This document shows, piece by piece, positions 42,897-53,200 of a DNA stretch of 64,000 nucleotides (positions within the stretch are counted from its first letter, which is position 1; every line of letters starts with the position of its first letter). The notes beneath the pieces were generated by a model that was given only the letters and a program-made list of their open reading frames with translations, did no database searches and was not told the DNA's origin. The stretch covers positions 1,984,001-2,048,000 of the forward strand of contig JAZGUH010000113.1 in assembly GCA_037893225.1 (NCBI GenBank). The letters run 5' to 3'. The position numbers and the translations under genes are program-made. This stretch comes from Hippasteria phrygiana (lineage: Eukaryota; Echinodermata; Asteroidea; Valvatida; Goniasteridae).

Positions 42897-43684
42897 GACT
42901 TTTTTTGACTTTTCAAAAGAAAACTTTATTTCGATTGAAAGTGTACAATGATTAAACAAAATATATATACAATGTAAATAATATACAAATAAAAGGATGA
43001 TTAACGGAAAGTCGTACTAATGTTGTATGGTAAACTAAGGAAAATATTTCACAAGGAAAAAATCATTACGTGACAACTTTTACTTTAATTAACTTATAAA
43101 TAATACCAAAAGTAAACCAATATATCACCAAATTTTACTTTAAATACAATAAAGTAATTCACAAGTAAACTATAAATCTGAATACTTTCAAAATTGGAAA
43201 ACATTAGAAACAAAAAAACTAATTTATTTATGCAAGGGAGCAAGGGAAAGTAGAAAAAGGGGGATCCTGTACGGCCGGGGAAACAGCACGATTTTGGCTG
43301 ACCCCGTCGAGGATCCCCGGGGGGGGAGCCACCAGATAACTGGGTGTGGGCCATATGGCCCACTCCGGCGGCTCCCAAAGGGATAGGAGAAAGAAAAAGA
43401 AGGGAGAGAAAGGGGTAGGGTCCTGGATGGACCCTGGGAGGGGGAGGGTGGACCGAGAGGGGTAAGAAAGGAGAGGAGGAAGGGGGGGGGGAACAACCAT
43501 GTCACAATTACAAAATTGGGGACATAAATTGTAAATGGTAGAGGGGGAACAAAAGGGAGCGAAAGGGCTAGGGCCAGCCCGAGTCCCAGTGGCAGAGCCG
43601 TAACACGTCACACCTAAGCTAAGGCGAACAGCTATCCAGGACTCGGGCTAGTGACCCCACCCCGCCAAGAATACACCTATTTGT
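42897..43684 (-). other. E6 3' UTR
   Basis: 788 nt. Palindrome of the large hairpin at 43346-43363 with the same outer 13-bp arms as E2. Stem AGCCCGAGTCC/GGACTCGGGCT next to ORF2 (about 43576-43650). AATAAA 42925-42930; terminal hairpin 42910-42923 (loop TTTT). The distal part differs from E7 and resembles E8. Confidence 0.75.
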
Positions 43685-46600
43685 TTAAAAGAACCATGTC
43701 AAAACGTTATTATTACAGACTAGGAGGGCATTATTTATACACCATTTATTACAGAAAGCATTGACGTTATCCGACATTTTATAATAAGTGAAATCAAGGA
43801 GAATTTTGCTTCTAAGGCGGTGCTGCCATATAATAAGGGGTTCAACGAACCGGGAGGTACGATATAAGAAATATATGATATTTTTGCAGCTGATGATGAG
43901 GAAGTTCGCTAGACAAACCGCCTCCTTTTTGCGCCCCTTGGCGTGCGGAATCAGCGCCCAATAGACGTCAAAATTGAGTTGTAGAGACGGAAGTAGACGA
44001 TGGAGCAGTGAGTGAAGCAGATTGAGAACAGGTTGTATAGCCGGACAGATAATGAAGAGGTGATGGATCGAGCCCTTCTCTCCGCACCATCCGCAGGTAG
44101 AAGATATGTCAGGGTTGAGATGATGTAGGACGGAGAGAGAGGGCAGAAAGTTGTGAAACAACTTAAACTGAACGTCGCCCTCTTTCTTGGAGGTAGGAAG
44201 TTTGTAAATGTTCCGCCATTGAAGTTGGGTGGAGGAATTGAGGAAGCCCAGTGTGTGCCAGTGAGAGGAGGAGAAGCTTGAATGATGGTTGATCTCCTCG
44301 TTGAAAATGGCATACATAGATTTGGATGGTGCGGAGAGTCCATTGTTGTAGGAAGGTAAGTTGAAACCGACTGGACAGTCCGGAAGAATGGAGATGTTTT
44401 GAAGATCGGAAAGTGGTAGGATGCATCCCTCCTCAGAGAGCAGATTGGGATATTGAAGGATGAGCGTGGAGAGTAGGCGTTTGATGTCCAGATTCAGAAG
44501 GCGTAGGGAAGGAGGTCGGAGTCCTTGAAACGAAGTGACGAGGGTGCGGGCATCGATCCATCGGCCGGTGGTGGGATCCAAAAGATGGCGGACGAGTTTG
44601 ACTCCACACGCCGCGAGACGCACGGGAGGGGTTCCCCCACCATCAGCTGCATCGCTCAGAATAGAACAATTTAAGGGCAAATTGTAGACATGGTTGATAG
44701 AATCGGGTTGTGTTTCGACTCGAGCTCCGGACGCCGTCCAAGCACGCAAGAGATCACTATGAAACACGGGGATGCTAATATGAAATTTTGGGTCTGTTTG
44801 GAGGTGAAAAAGATGAAAGTCAAAACCGAGTTTGCGATATTGCCTGAAAAAATGGCCGATCAGAAAGTAGGCGGGATGGGAGTGCAGTCCGAGGAATCGT
44901 TGGACAGTGGCGAGTCTAAAAGTGAAAATGCGTGCTTGGAGGCATGCAAGACCAAGTCCTCCCTTGTCGGGATGTTTATACAGAGTTTCTTTTGTGAGGT
45001 AGTGCCTTTTGTTGGACCAGACGAAGTCAACAAGGGCATTCTGGAGTTCACTTAGGACATTAGCAGGAGGGGAAAGAACGGCAAGAGTATGATAAATTTT
45101 AGAAGCGGCCAGTTGATTGGCAATTAAAGTTTTGCCTTTGAAAGAGAGGGCGTAAAATAGGCGAGACCAGGAGGACAACGTTCTATTTAGTTTATTCTTG
45201 CATTTAGCCCAATTCTGTTGGACATATTTGTTCGAATTTCCTAAGTGAACTCCGAGAAAGGGGAGACCTTCACTGTTCCAGGAAAAATTAAGAGGCTTGT
45301 CGCTTCGTCCGGTCCAGGAACCGGCCCATAGACCCTGGGACTTCTGAGTGTTTAAACATGCAGCAGAGGATTTGGCGAAGAGGCCGTAGGCCTCTTCGAC
45401 TGCTTGGAAACCCGGATCGGAGGTGACAAATACGGAAATGTCGTCTGCGTACGCCGATACAGCGCACGAGAAATCCGTGTCGGGAATATGAAAGGCCTGA
45501 TCGGCCAGGTTATTTCTGAGGTGATTTAACAGAGGTTCTATAGCGATGGAGTACAGCAGCCCCGAGAGCGGGCATCCCTGACGTATCCCCTTCTCAAATG
45601 AGAAGGGGGCCGTCAGTGAGCCACACACTTTGACTAGGCTCTCGGCGCCGCCGTACAATATTTGAAGATAGGAGATGAAATTCTTGCCAAAGCCCATGGC
45701 TCTCATGGTGTCGAAGAGATAGCCATGATCAACATTATCAAAAGCTTTTTTCTGATCCAAGTTGATCACGGCGAGGGGGGTGTCAGAAAAATTGGAGTAA
45801 GAAATGATGTCGCGGATAAGATTGATGTTGTCGTAAATGGATCGGCCAGGGACACAGTAGCTTTGGTCTTCGCCAACGACGCTACCAATGCACTGCCTCA
45901 GTCTGTTTGCAAGCAACTTGGCAAAGATCTTGTAATCGGTGTTGAGAAGGGAGACCGGGCGCCAATTGGCAATGTCGGCCAGGTCCCCCTTCTTGGGAAG
46001 CAGGGTGATGGCTGCTTTCCGTAGGGAATGGGGTAAAGAGCCAGATTGGATGGAAGACTCGAGGACAGATAAAAAGTCATTTTTTAGAAGGGGCCAGAAG
46101 GACTGAAAAAATTCTGAAGAGAGGCCGTCCAGGCCGGGCGTTTTATCTTTGCCAAGTTGCTTGACAGCGAGCTCGAGTTCCTCAATAGACAGAGGACGAT
46201 CAAGGTCCTCTGAATCTTCAGAGTCGAGCTCGCCGACATCTTGTAATAGTTGATTGAGGGCGCTCTTGTCAGTGGGGACTCGGCTGTAGAGATTTTTGTA
46301 AAAGTCACGAACGTGCGTCTTAATTTCAGAAGGATTGTCGGAAATAGCTCCAGAGGAAAGACGGATGTGAGAAATATTTTTAGATAGAGAATTTGATTTT
46401 TCCAGATTGAAGAAATATGCAGAGCACGAGTCAGTCTCGCTGAGATGTTTAAAACGAGATCTGACAAGAGCGCCCTGAGCTTCAGTTTTAAAAAGAAAGT
46501 TTAAATGGTTTCTTTGTTCAATAAGGGTGGCTCTAGTTTGGGGTGTTAAGTCTGGCGCAGACTGAATCTCATCGATTTTACGGTTTATTTCCAAAAGGGC

Positions 46601-47581
46601 GTGCCGTTTTTCTTTCGCTAATTTGGAGCTGTACATTTGGGTAAGGGATTTAATGTGCAACTTTCCAAAATCCCACCAAGCGGCGAGATTCGGAAAGTTG
46701 CACTTGTCCTCTCTCCATTGTATCCAGAATTGAATAATAATATCGCGGTAGTTGTTATCTCCGAGGAGCGAGTTGTTGAAATGCCAATAGGCACTGCTCC
46801 TCGGAGTATGCGAAGGGATTTTAATTGTTAAGGTAACTGCACAGTGGTCTGAAAGGGAGCACGGAAGAATAGAACAGGAGTAAATGGAAGAAAGAATACT
46901 AGGTGACACGTAAAAGCGATCCAACCTGGCTTTGGAAACCCCGCATAGTTTAGCGGGATTATTCCTCAGCCAGGTGAATTTTTGGTCGAGGGGATTCAGT
47001 CTGCGCCAGGCGTCACAAAGAGACAATGCATTGACAGCGTCCCTGAGAGCCATGGCAACTTTGGGTCTGTGCTCGATCGGCATACATAGACGATCAATAG
47101 CCGGGTTTTCGGTACAATTAAAATCACCTCCGATCACAATGACACCGTCACCGCAGCCGGAACAGTGGTCAAGTAATTTATTGAGTGCAAGTAAAGCACT
47201 TTTATCAAATTGGGGAATAAGGGTATTATAAATATGATAAATGATATTATTGAGTTTAATTTTAGAATATATAATATGTCCATCATAGATGGTAGAAGAA
47301 GAAATAACTTCGACGTTATTGCTATTTTTAACAAGAGTAGTTACTCCCGAGCCTTTGGGCCCGGGAGAACAGAAAGGGGAGTAGGACCACATGTTCCAGC
47401 AAGGGCTGTTTTCATTTAAATGATAAGTTTCTTGCAAAAGAACTATGTCGGGGTTAAAAGCAATTTGGTCAATATATATTTGAAAGGAATTGTTATGGAT
47501 AGGTGCGGAACAGCCGGCGGTGTTGAGAGTCAGCAGTGACAGTGTCATTGCTAGGATGGGCACAAATCTACATAACTCCAT
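43685..47581 (-). CDS. E6 ORF2: APE endonuclease-reverse transcriptase
   Basis: 1298 aa, uninterrupted, same domain order and length as E7. N-terminal region MELCRFVPILAMTLS, then LNTAGC. The C-terminal motif CGWCGEKGSIHHLFIIC is intact. Starts 17 nt after the ORF1 stop; the intervening sense strand is a T-run (CTTTTTTTTTTCATT), unlike the E7 spacer. Confidence 0.95.
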   Translation of the reverse strand: MELCRFVPILAMTLSLLTLNTAGCSAPIHNNSFQIYIDQIAFNPDIVLLQETYHLNENSPCWNMWSYSPFCSPGPKGSGVTTLVKNSNNVEVISSSTIYDGHIIYSKIKLNNIIYHIYNTLIPQFDKSALLALNKLLDHCSGCGDGVIVIGGDFNCTENPAIDRLCMPIEHRPKVAMALRDAVNALSLCDAWRRLNPLDQKFTWLRNNPAKLCGVSKARLDRFYVSPSILSSIYSCSILPCSLSDHCAVTLTIKIPSHTPRSSAYWHFNNSLLGDNNYRDIIIQFWIQWREDKCNFPNLAAWWDFGKLHIKSLTQMYSSKLAKEKRHALLEINRKIDEIQSAPDLTPQTRATLIEQRNHLNFLFKTEAQGALVRSRFKHLSETDSCSAYFFNLEKSNSLSKNISHIRLSSGAISDNPSEIKTHVRDFYKNLYSRVPTDKSALNQLLQDVGELDSEDSEDLDRPLSIEELELAVKQLGKDKTPGLDGLSSEFFQSFWPLLKNDFLSVLESSIQSGSLPHSLRKAAITLLPKKGDLADIANWRPVSLLNTDYKIFAKLLANRLRQCIGSVVGEDQSYCVPGRSIYDNINLIRDIISYSNFSDTPLAVINLDQKKAFDNVDHGYLFDTMRAMGFGKNFISYLQILYGGAESLVKVCGSLTAPFSFEKGIRQGCPLSGLLYSIAIEPLLNHLRNNLADQAFHIPDTDFSCAVSAYADDISVFVTSDPGFQAVEEAYGLFAKSSAACLNTQKSQGLWAGSWTGRSDKPLNFSWNSEGLPFLGVHLGNSNKYVQQNWAKCKNKLNRTLSSWSRLFYALSFKGKTLIANQLAASKIYHTLAVLSPPANVLSELQNALVDFVWSNKRHYLTKETLYKHPDKGGLGLACLQARIFTFRLATVQRFLGLHSHPAYFLIGHFFRQYRKLGFDFHLFHLQTDPKFHISIPVFHSDLLRAWTASGARVETQPDSINHVYNLPLNCSILSDAADGGGTPPVRLAACGVKLVRHLLDPTTGRWIDARTLVTSFQGLRPPSLRLLNLDIKRLLSTLILQYPNLLSEEGCILPLSDLQNISILPDCPVGFNLPSYNNGLSAPSKSMYAIFNEEINHHSSFSSSHWHTLGFLNSSTQLQWRNIYKLPTSKKEGDVQFKLFHNFLPSLSVLHHLNPDISSTCGWCGEKGSIHHLFIICPAIQPVLNLLHSLLHRLLPSLQLNFDVYWALIPHAKGRKKEAVCLANFLIISCKNIIYFLYRTSRFVEPLIIWQHRLRSKILLDFTYYKMSDNVNAFCNKWCINNALLVCNNNVLTWFF

Positions 47582-47598
47582 AATGAAAAAAAAAAGAA

Positions 47599-49251
47599 CT
47601 ATTTATCTAAAGTATTGAGAAGTTTGGAGATCCTCTGCTGCATGCGTTTTTGCAGAAGGGGGTGGTTGCGTAGGGGTTTGAGTTGTCTAACCAGCCCAGG
47701 AATGTTTGCCGTGAATTTTCTGGCAATCTGGGCTGGCTTCTTTCTAGCTTTAACCGAAGACAGGAAATCAATGAGTTCAGATTGAGATAGTGGGCCTTTG
47801 GTTAGTGGGAAGACTTTAGACGGAAGGTCTTCGTCCGTCTGTGTGTCCTCCCAGTTCACGGAGTCGGTGTCGGCCTCGCCCGCGGTGGACGCCGGAGTCG
47901 AGGGCATGGGTGTTTGGGAACCACCGAGGGGGGTGGGTGGGATGGAGGACTGGGAGTTGAGGGCTTGGGAGAGGGTGGGAGAGGCTGTCGACATGGGGCT
48001 CGGTTGTTTCCTGGCCAGTTTTCTGCGAGGAGAGGGTGAATGAAGGGGAATGAGTTTGGAGGAGTCATTCACAGGAGTGGGGGAAACCTGTTTGCGTTTA
48101 GCAACAACGTCCGAGAAGGATCTGGAGGGGGGAGGGGGGGAGCCCCATATCGGCAACACTTCGGGGGAATTGGAGGGAGGATTGGTAGGAGGAGCCCGGA
48201 CTCCGCCCCCGCCAGGGGTGCGCGCTGCATCCGCAGCGAGCGTGCTCGGGCCGGCCGAGTCCGACGCGCGGGGCGAGCCGGACGAATAACGGCCGTAGCC
48301 CCATGATGGCCGAGGACCAGCATAGCTCTTGGGGGGCGCGCACGCTGCGGCCCAGGGCCGGGACCCCTCAGGGACCCCGCCCGTGGGTGGGGGTGGCGCG
48401 GCGGTCGGAACTTCCGACCGACGCGCCGACCCCGCAGGCGCAGGGGAGGCGGGGCCGGGCGGGTCGGATTTGGATCGTTTGGGTGGGTGTTTGGGGTCGG
48501 ATTTGGAATTAGGTTTGACGAAGACGGGTGGGGGGTTGAGGGGGTTTGTGTCGCCATTGGCACCGTCGTCCCCGCGGGCGGGGTTCTGCTTCTTGCAGGC
48601 TCTGCTTATGTGGCCGAATTCGCCGCAATTGAAGCAGCGCACCGACTCCGTGGATAGAAAGACCCGATAATTAGTGCCAGAGAAATTAAAATTGATGTGA
48701 TCGGGAGGGGTGACATTGGGGTTGAGAAGAATTTGGACCTGTCTTCGGAAGCTCATTATGTGTGTGAGATTTTTACTCTTTAGTCCCAGGGGAATGGGCC
48801 GAATCTGCGACACCACCTTACAGAAAGACGACAGGTTGGCCGCAATGACTCCGTTCGGAATTTCAGGGTAGACATTAGAAAGTGTTAGACGGGTAGTAGG
48901 ACGGACAAGAGGGGTCAGCTCGAGAAAGGAGCCGTCGTACGCTAGTTCTTGTTGTTGAACTGCATCGACGACCGCCTCTCTCGAGCTGAGATAGATGGCA
49001 ATTCGGCCATTGGAAATCCGAGAAGCTGAGAGTATGTCGTTGGGGTTAAGGTTTTTGGTTATGGCGGCCATGTAGGATTGAACGGAGACATTGTCAGCCG
49101 CCTTGAATGAAATGCCATTGTTGCGGGTAACATTCCTGAAAGGCTCATTACCCTCAACAATGGGCTTAGTAGGCCCAGCCGAGGGCACGCTCGGGCCAGC
49201 CGAGGGTACGCTCGGCTGAGCCCTTACAGATGTGTTTGCTTGACTGGTCAT
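47599..49251 (-). CDS. E6 ORF1: gag-like zinc-knuckle protein
   Basis: 550 aa. Same architecture as E2 ORF1; zinc knuckle CFNCGEFGHISRAC conserved. The linker is the most divergent part (different Pro/Ala-rich order around 48150-48450), as expected for a disordered segment. The N-terminal PSVPSAGP repeat is present. Confidence 0.92.
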   Translation of the reverse strand: MTSQANTSVRAQPSVPSAGPSVPSAGPTKPIVEGNEPFRNVTRNNGISFKAADNVSVQSYMAAITKNLNPNDILSASRISNGRIAIYLSSREAVVDAVQQQELAYDGSFLELTPLVRPTTRLTLSNVYPEIPNGVIAANLSSFCKVVSQIRPIPLGLKSKNLTHIMSFRRQVQILLNPNVTPPDHINFNFSGTNYRVFLSTESVRCFNCGEFGHISRACKKQNPARGDDGANGDTNPLNPPPVFVKPNSKSDPKHPPKRSKSDPPGPASPAPAGSARRSEVPTAAPPPPTGGVPEGSRPWAAACAPPKSYAGPRPSWGYGRYSSGSPRASDSAGPSTLAADAARTPGGGGVRAPPTNPPSNSPEVLPIWGSPPPPSRSFSDVVAKRKQVSPTPVNDSSKLIPLHSPSPRRKLARKQPSPMSTASPTLSQALNSQSSIPPTPLGGSQTPMPSTPASTAGEADTDSVNWEDTQTDEDLPSKVFPLTKGPLSQSELIDFLSSVKARKKPAQIARKFTANIPGLVRQLKPLRNHPLLQKRMQQRISKLLNTLDK

Positions 49252-49460
49252 GGTGACCAGCCACAGCGAGAAAACAACGAAATGAAATGCAAAATGAACG
49301 TAAATTTACTCTAAAATGATAACACCCGACAGAAGGAGGACGGTCTAGTTAGACCTATAAAGAAAACCGAATATAACAGTATAAAACCTAGGACCATACA
49401 AGGTCTAACAAGCTAAATATTCTTACTTTTTCCGGAGCTCGAGAAAAACACGACCTGACT
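49252..49460 (-). promoter_or_regulatory. E6 5' UTR and putative internal promoter
   Basis: 209 nt. GGTCGTG (+ 49449-49455) keeps the RGWCGTG pattern although the surrounding bases changed. Confidence 0.5.
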
Positions 49461-49481
49461 GAAGAAGAAGAAGAAGAAGAA
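49461..49481. repeat. (GAA)7 junction E6/E7
   Basis: About 21 bp, the shortest junction in the array. Confidence 0.92.
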
Positions 49482-50208
49482 GACTTTTTTTGACTTTTCA
49501 GAAGAAAACTTTATTTCCAATTACTATATACAGAGGTCACAAAAATGTACAATAAAAGAATAGTAAACAGAAAGTAAATTCACAAGGAGAAAACCAATAT
49601 TTCACAAACTTTACTTTGAGTTAAATATAAACAATACACATGAATAGACAATAATGAATAACACAGTTTTATTTGAAATTACTGAGAAATAATACAAAAA
49701 AAAGACAGTTTGTGTCAATAAGACCAAAAACGAAATATTACCAATTTATGCAAGGGAGCATAAGAAAGGAGAAAAGAAAGGGGATCCTGTACGGCCGGGG
49801 AAACAGCACGATTTTGGCTGACCCCGCCGAGGATCCCGGGGGGGGGGGAGCCACCAGAAAACTGGGTGTGGGCCATATGGCCCACTCCGGCGGCTCCCAA
49901 AGGGATAGGCGAAAGAAAAAGAAGGGAGAGAAAGGGGTAGGGTCCTGGATGGACCCTGGGAGGGGGAGGGTGGACCGAGAGGGGTCAGAGAGGTGAGGAG
50001 GAAGGGGGGGGGACAACCATGTCACAATTATAAACAATTGGGGACATAATTGTTGATGGTAGAGGGGGAACAAAAAAGGGAGAGGGGGCTAGGGCCAGCC
50101 CGAGTCCCAGTGGCAGAGCCGGAACACGTCACACCTAAGCTAAGGCGAAACAGCTATCCAGGACTCGGGCTAGCGACCACCCCGGCAAAAAAAAATTAAA
50201 CTATTTCT
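49482..50208 (-). other. E7 3' UTR
   Basis: 727 nt, E3 type. Palindrome 49868-49885; AATAAA 49510-49515; terminal hairpin 49495-49508. One extra A in the loop of the domain next to ORF2 (GGCGAAACAGC, near 50147). Confidence 0.75.
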
Positions 50209-53200
50209 TTAGATAAACCATGTCACTGCGTTCTTATTACAAGTGAGGAGGGCGTTATTTACAGCCCATTTATGACAAAAAGCAATTATATTATCAGACA
50301 ATTTATAGAAAGCAAAATCAATGAGAATTTTGTTTTTCAGGCGATGCTGCCAGATAAGAAGGGGTTCAACAAACCGGGAAGTACGATATAAGTAGTAGAT
50401 AATATTTTTGCAGCTGATGATGAGGAAGTTAGCTAGACGAACCGCCTCCTTTTTGCGTCCCTTAGCGTGCGGAATCAGCGCCCAGTAGAGGTCGAAGTTG
50501 AGTTGGAGAGTAGGCAGTAAACGGTTGAGTAGTGAGTGTAGCAGGTTGAGAGCAGGTTGTATAGCAGGACAGGTGATGAAGAGATGATGGATCGAGCCCC
50601 TCTCTCCGCACCATCCGCAGGTAGGAGAGATGTCGGGATTCAGATGATGTAAGACGGTGAGCGAGGGCAGAAAGTTGTGGAAAAGCTTGAATTGAAGATC
50701 ACCCTCTTTCTTGGAGGTAGGAAGTTGATAGATGTTTCTCCATTGGAGTTTAGTAGAAGAGTTGATGAATCCCAGTTTATGCCAATGAGAGGAGAGACTA
50801 GATAGATGATTGAGCTCCTCGTTGAGGATGGCATACAGAATTTTGGATGGTGCGGAGAGTCCATTGTCGTAGGAGGGTAGGTTGAAAAGTACTGGACAGT
50901 CCGGAAGAGCAGAGATGTGTTGAAGGACGGAAGGTGGTAGGGTACATCCTTCCTCGCAGAACAGAGTTGGAGATTGAAGGATGAGCTTAGTGTGAAGACG
51001 TTGAATGTCCAGATCCAGAAGACGTAGAGAGGGAGGTCTGAGTCCTCGAGAAAAAGTGATGAAGGTGCGGGGTTCGATCCATAGGCCGGTGATGAGATCC
51101 AGAAGATGGCGGACGAGTTTGACTCCGCACGCCGCGAGACGCACGGGAAGGGGTCCCCCACCATCAGCTGTATCGCTCAAAAAAGGGCAATTTAAGGGCA
51201 AATTGTAAACATGGTTGATAGAATCAGGCTGTGTTTCGATTCGAGCTCCGGACGCCGTCCAAGCACGCAAGAGTTCACTGTGGAAAACTGGGATGCTAGT
51301 ATAAAATTTAGGGTCGGTGTCGAGGTGAAAAAGGTTGAAATCAAAACCGAGTTTTTGGTATTGCCTGAAAAAGTGGCTGATCAAAAAGAAGGCGGGATGG
51401 GAATGGAGATTAAGTAATCGTTGGACTGTGGTAAGTCTGAAAGCGAACATGCGTGCTTGGAGGCACACGAGACCCAGTCCTCCTTTGTCGGGATGTTTAT
51501 ATAAGGTTTCCTTTGTTAGGTAGTGTCTCTTGTTGGACCAGACGAAGTCGACAAGGGCATTTTGGAGTTCACTTAGGAGATTGGCCGGAGGGGAGAGAAC
51601 AGCAAGGGAGTGAAAAATTTTAGAAGCGGCAAGTTGATTAGCAATTAAAATTTTTCCTTTGAAAGAGAGCGCGTAAAAAAGGCGCGACCAAGAAGATAGG
51701 GTTTTATTAAGTTTATTTTTGCATTTTTCCCAATTTTGTTGGACGTATTTATTCGAATTTCCTAAGTGTACTCCAAGGAAGGGGAGACCTTCACTATTCC
51801 AGGAAAAATGTAGGGGTTTGTCGCTTCGTCCGGTCCAAGAACCGGCCCAGAGACCCTGGGACTTCTGAGTGTTTAGACAAGCAGCAGAGGATTTTGCGAA
51901 GAGGCCGTAGGCCTCTTCGACTGCTATGAAGCCCGGATCGGAGGTGACGAAAACGGAAATGTCGTCTGCGTACGCCGACACGGCGCACGAAAAATCGGTA
52001 TTAGGAATACGAAAGGCCTGATTGGCTAATTTCTTTCGGAGGGTAGTTAAAAGGGGTTCTATGGCGATAGAGTACAGCAGCCCCGAGAGCGGGCATCCCT
52101 GACGTATCCCCTTCTCAAATGAGAAGGGGGCCGTCAGGGAACCACACACTTTAACAAGGCTCTCGGCGCCGCCGTACAAAATTTGAATATATGAAATGAT
52201 TTTTTTCCCAAAGCCCATGGCTCTCATGGTGTCAAAGAGATAGCCGTGATCAACATTATCGAAGGCCTTTTTTTGATCCAAGTTGATCACGGCGAGGGGG
52301 GTATCGTTAAAATTTGAGTATGAGATGACGTCACGGATTAGATTTATGTTGTCATGGATGGAACGACCGGGGACACAGTAGCTTTGGTCTTCACCAACGA
52401 CGCTGCCAATGCACTGTTTCAGCCTATTAGCAAGCAACTTGGCAAAGATTTTGTAGTCAGTGTTGAGAAGGGAGACCGGCCGCCAATTGGCAATGTCGGC
52501 CAGGTCCCCCTTCTTGGGAAGCAGGGTGATAACTGCTTTCCGGAGGGAATGGGGCAAATAGCCAGATTGGATGGAAGATTCGAGGACAGATAAAAAGTCA
52601 TTTTTTAGGACAGGCCAGAAGGATTGAAAAAATTCTGAAGTGAGGCCGTCTAGTCCGGGTGCTTTATCTTTGCCAAGTTGCTTGACGGCGAGCTCGAGCT
52701 CTTCAATAGACAGAGGACGCTCAAGGTCCTCTGAATCTTCGGAGTCGAGCTCGCTGACATCTTTTAATAACTGACTGAGGGCGCTCTTGTCAGTGGGGAC
52801 TCGGCTATAGAGGTTTTTATAGAAGTTGCGAACATGCGTTTTAATGTCAGAGGGGTTTTCAGATATATTTCCAGAGGGTAAAAGAATGTGAGAAAAGTTT
52901 TTCGATAGAGAATTAGATTTTTCCAGGTTAAAGAAGTAAGTAGAGCACGAGTCAGTTTCGTTAAGATGTTTGAAACGAGATCTGACAAGAGCGCCCTGGG
53001 CTTCAGTTTTAAGGAGAAAATTTAAGTGATTCCTTTGTTCGTTTAGAGTTTCTCTAGTTTCGGGCGTTAAGTCTGGCGCAGACTGAATTTCGTCTATTTT
53101 GCGATTTATTTCCAAGAAAGCTTGCCGTTTTTCTTTGGCCAGTTTTGAACCGTACATTTGGCTGAGGGATTTGATGTGCAACTTTCCGAAGTCCCACCAA

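Larger units (their letters stand above)
42897..49460 (-). mobile_element. E6: Tx1-clade TTC-targeted retrotransposon, subfamily B (second sublineage), intact
   Basis: 6564 bp. ORF1 and ORF2 intact, visibly diverged from the E2/E7 type across both ORFs and UTRs. The start of its 5' UTR is different (AGTCAGGTCGTG). E9 carries an almost identical ORF2 C-terminus, and E8 carries a related distal 3' UTR. Confidence 0.94.
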
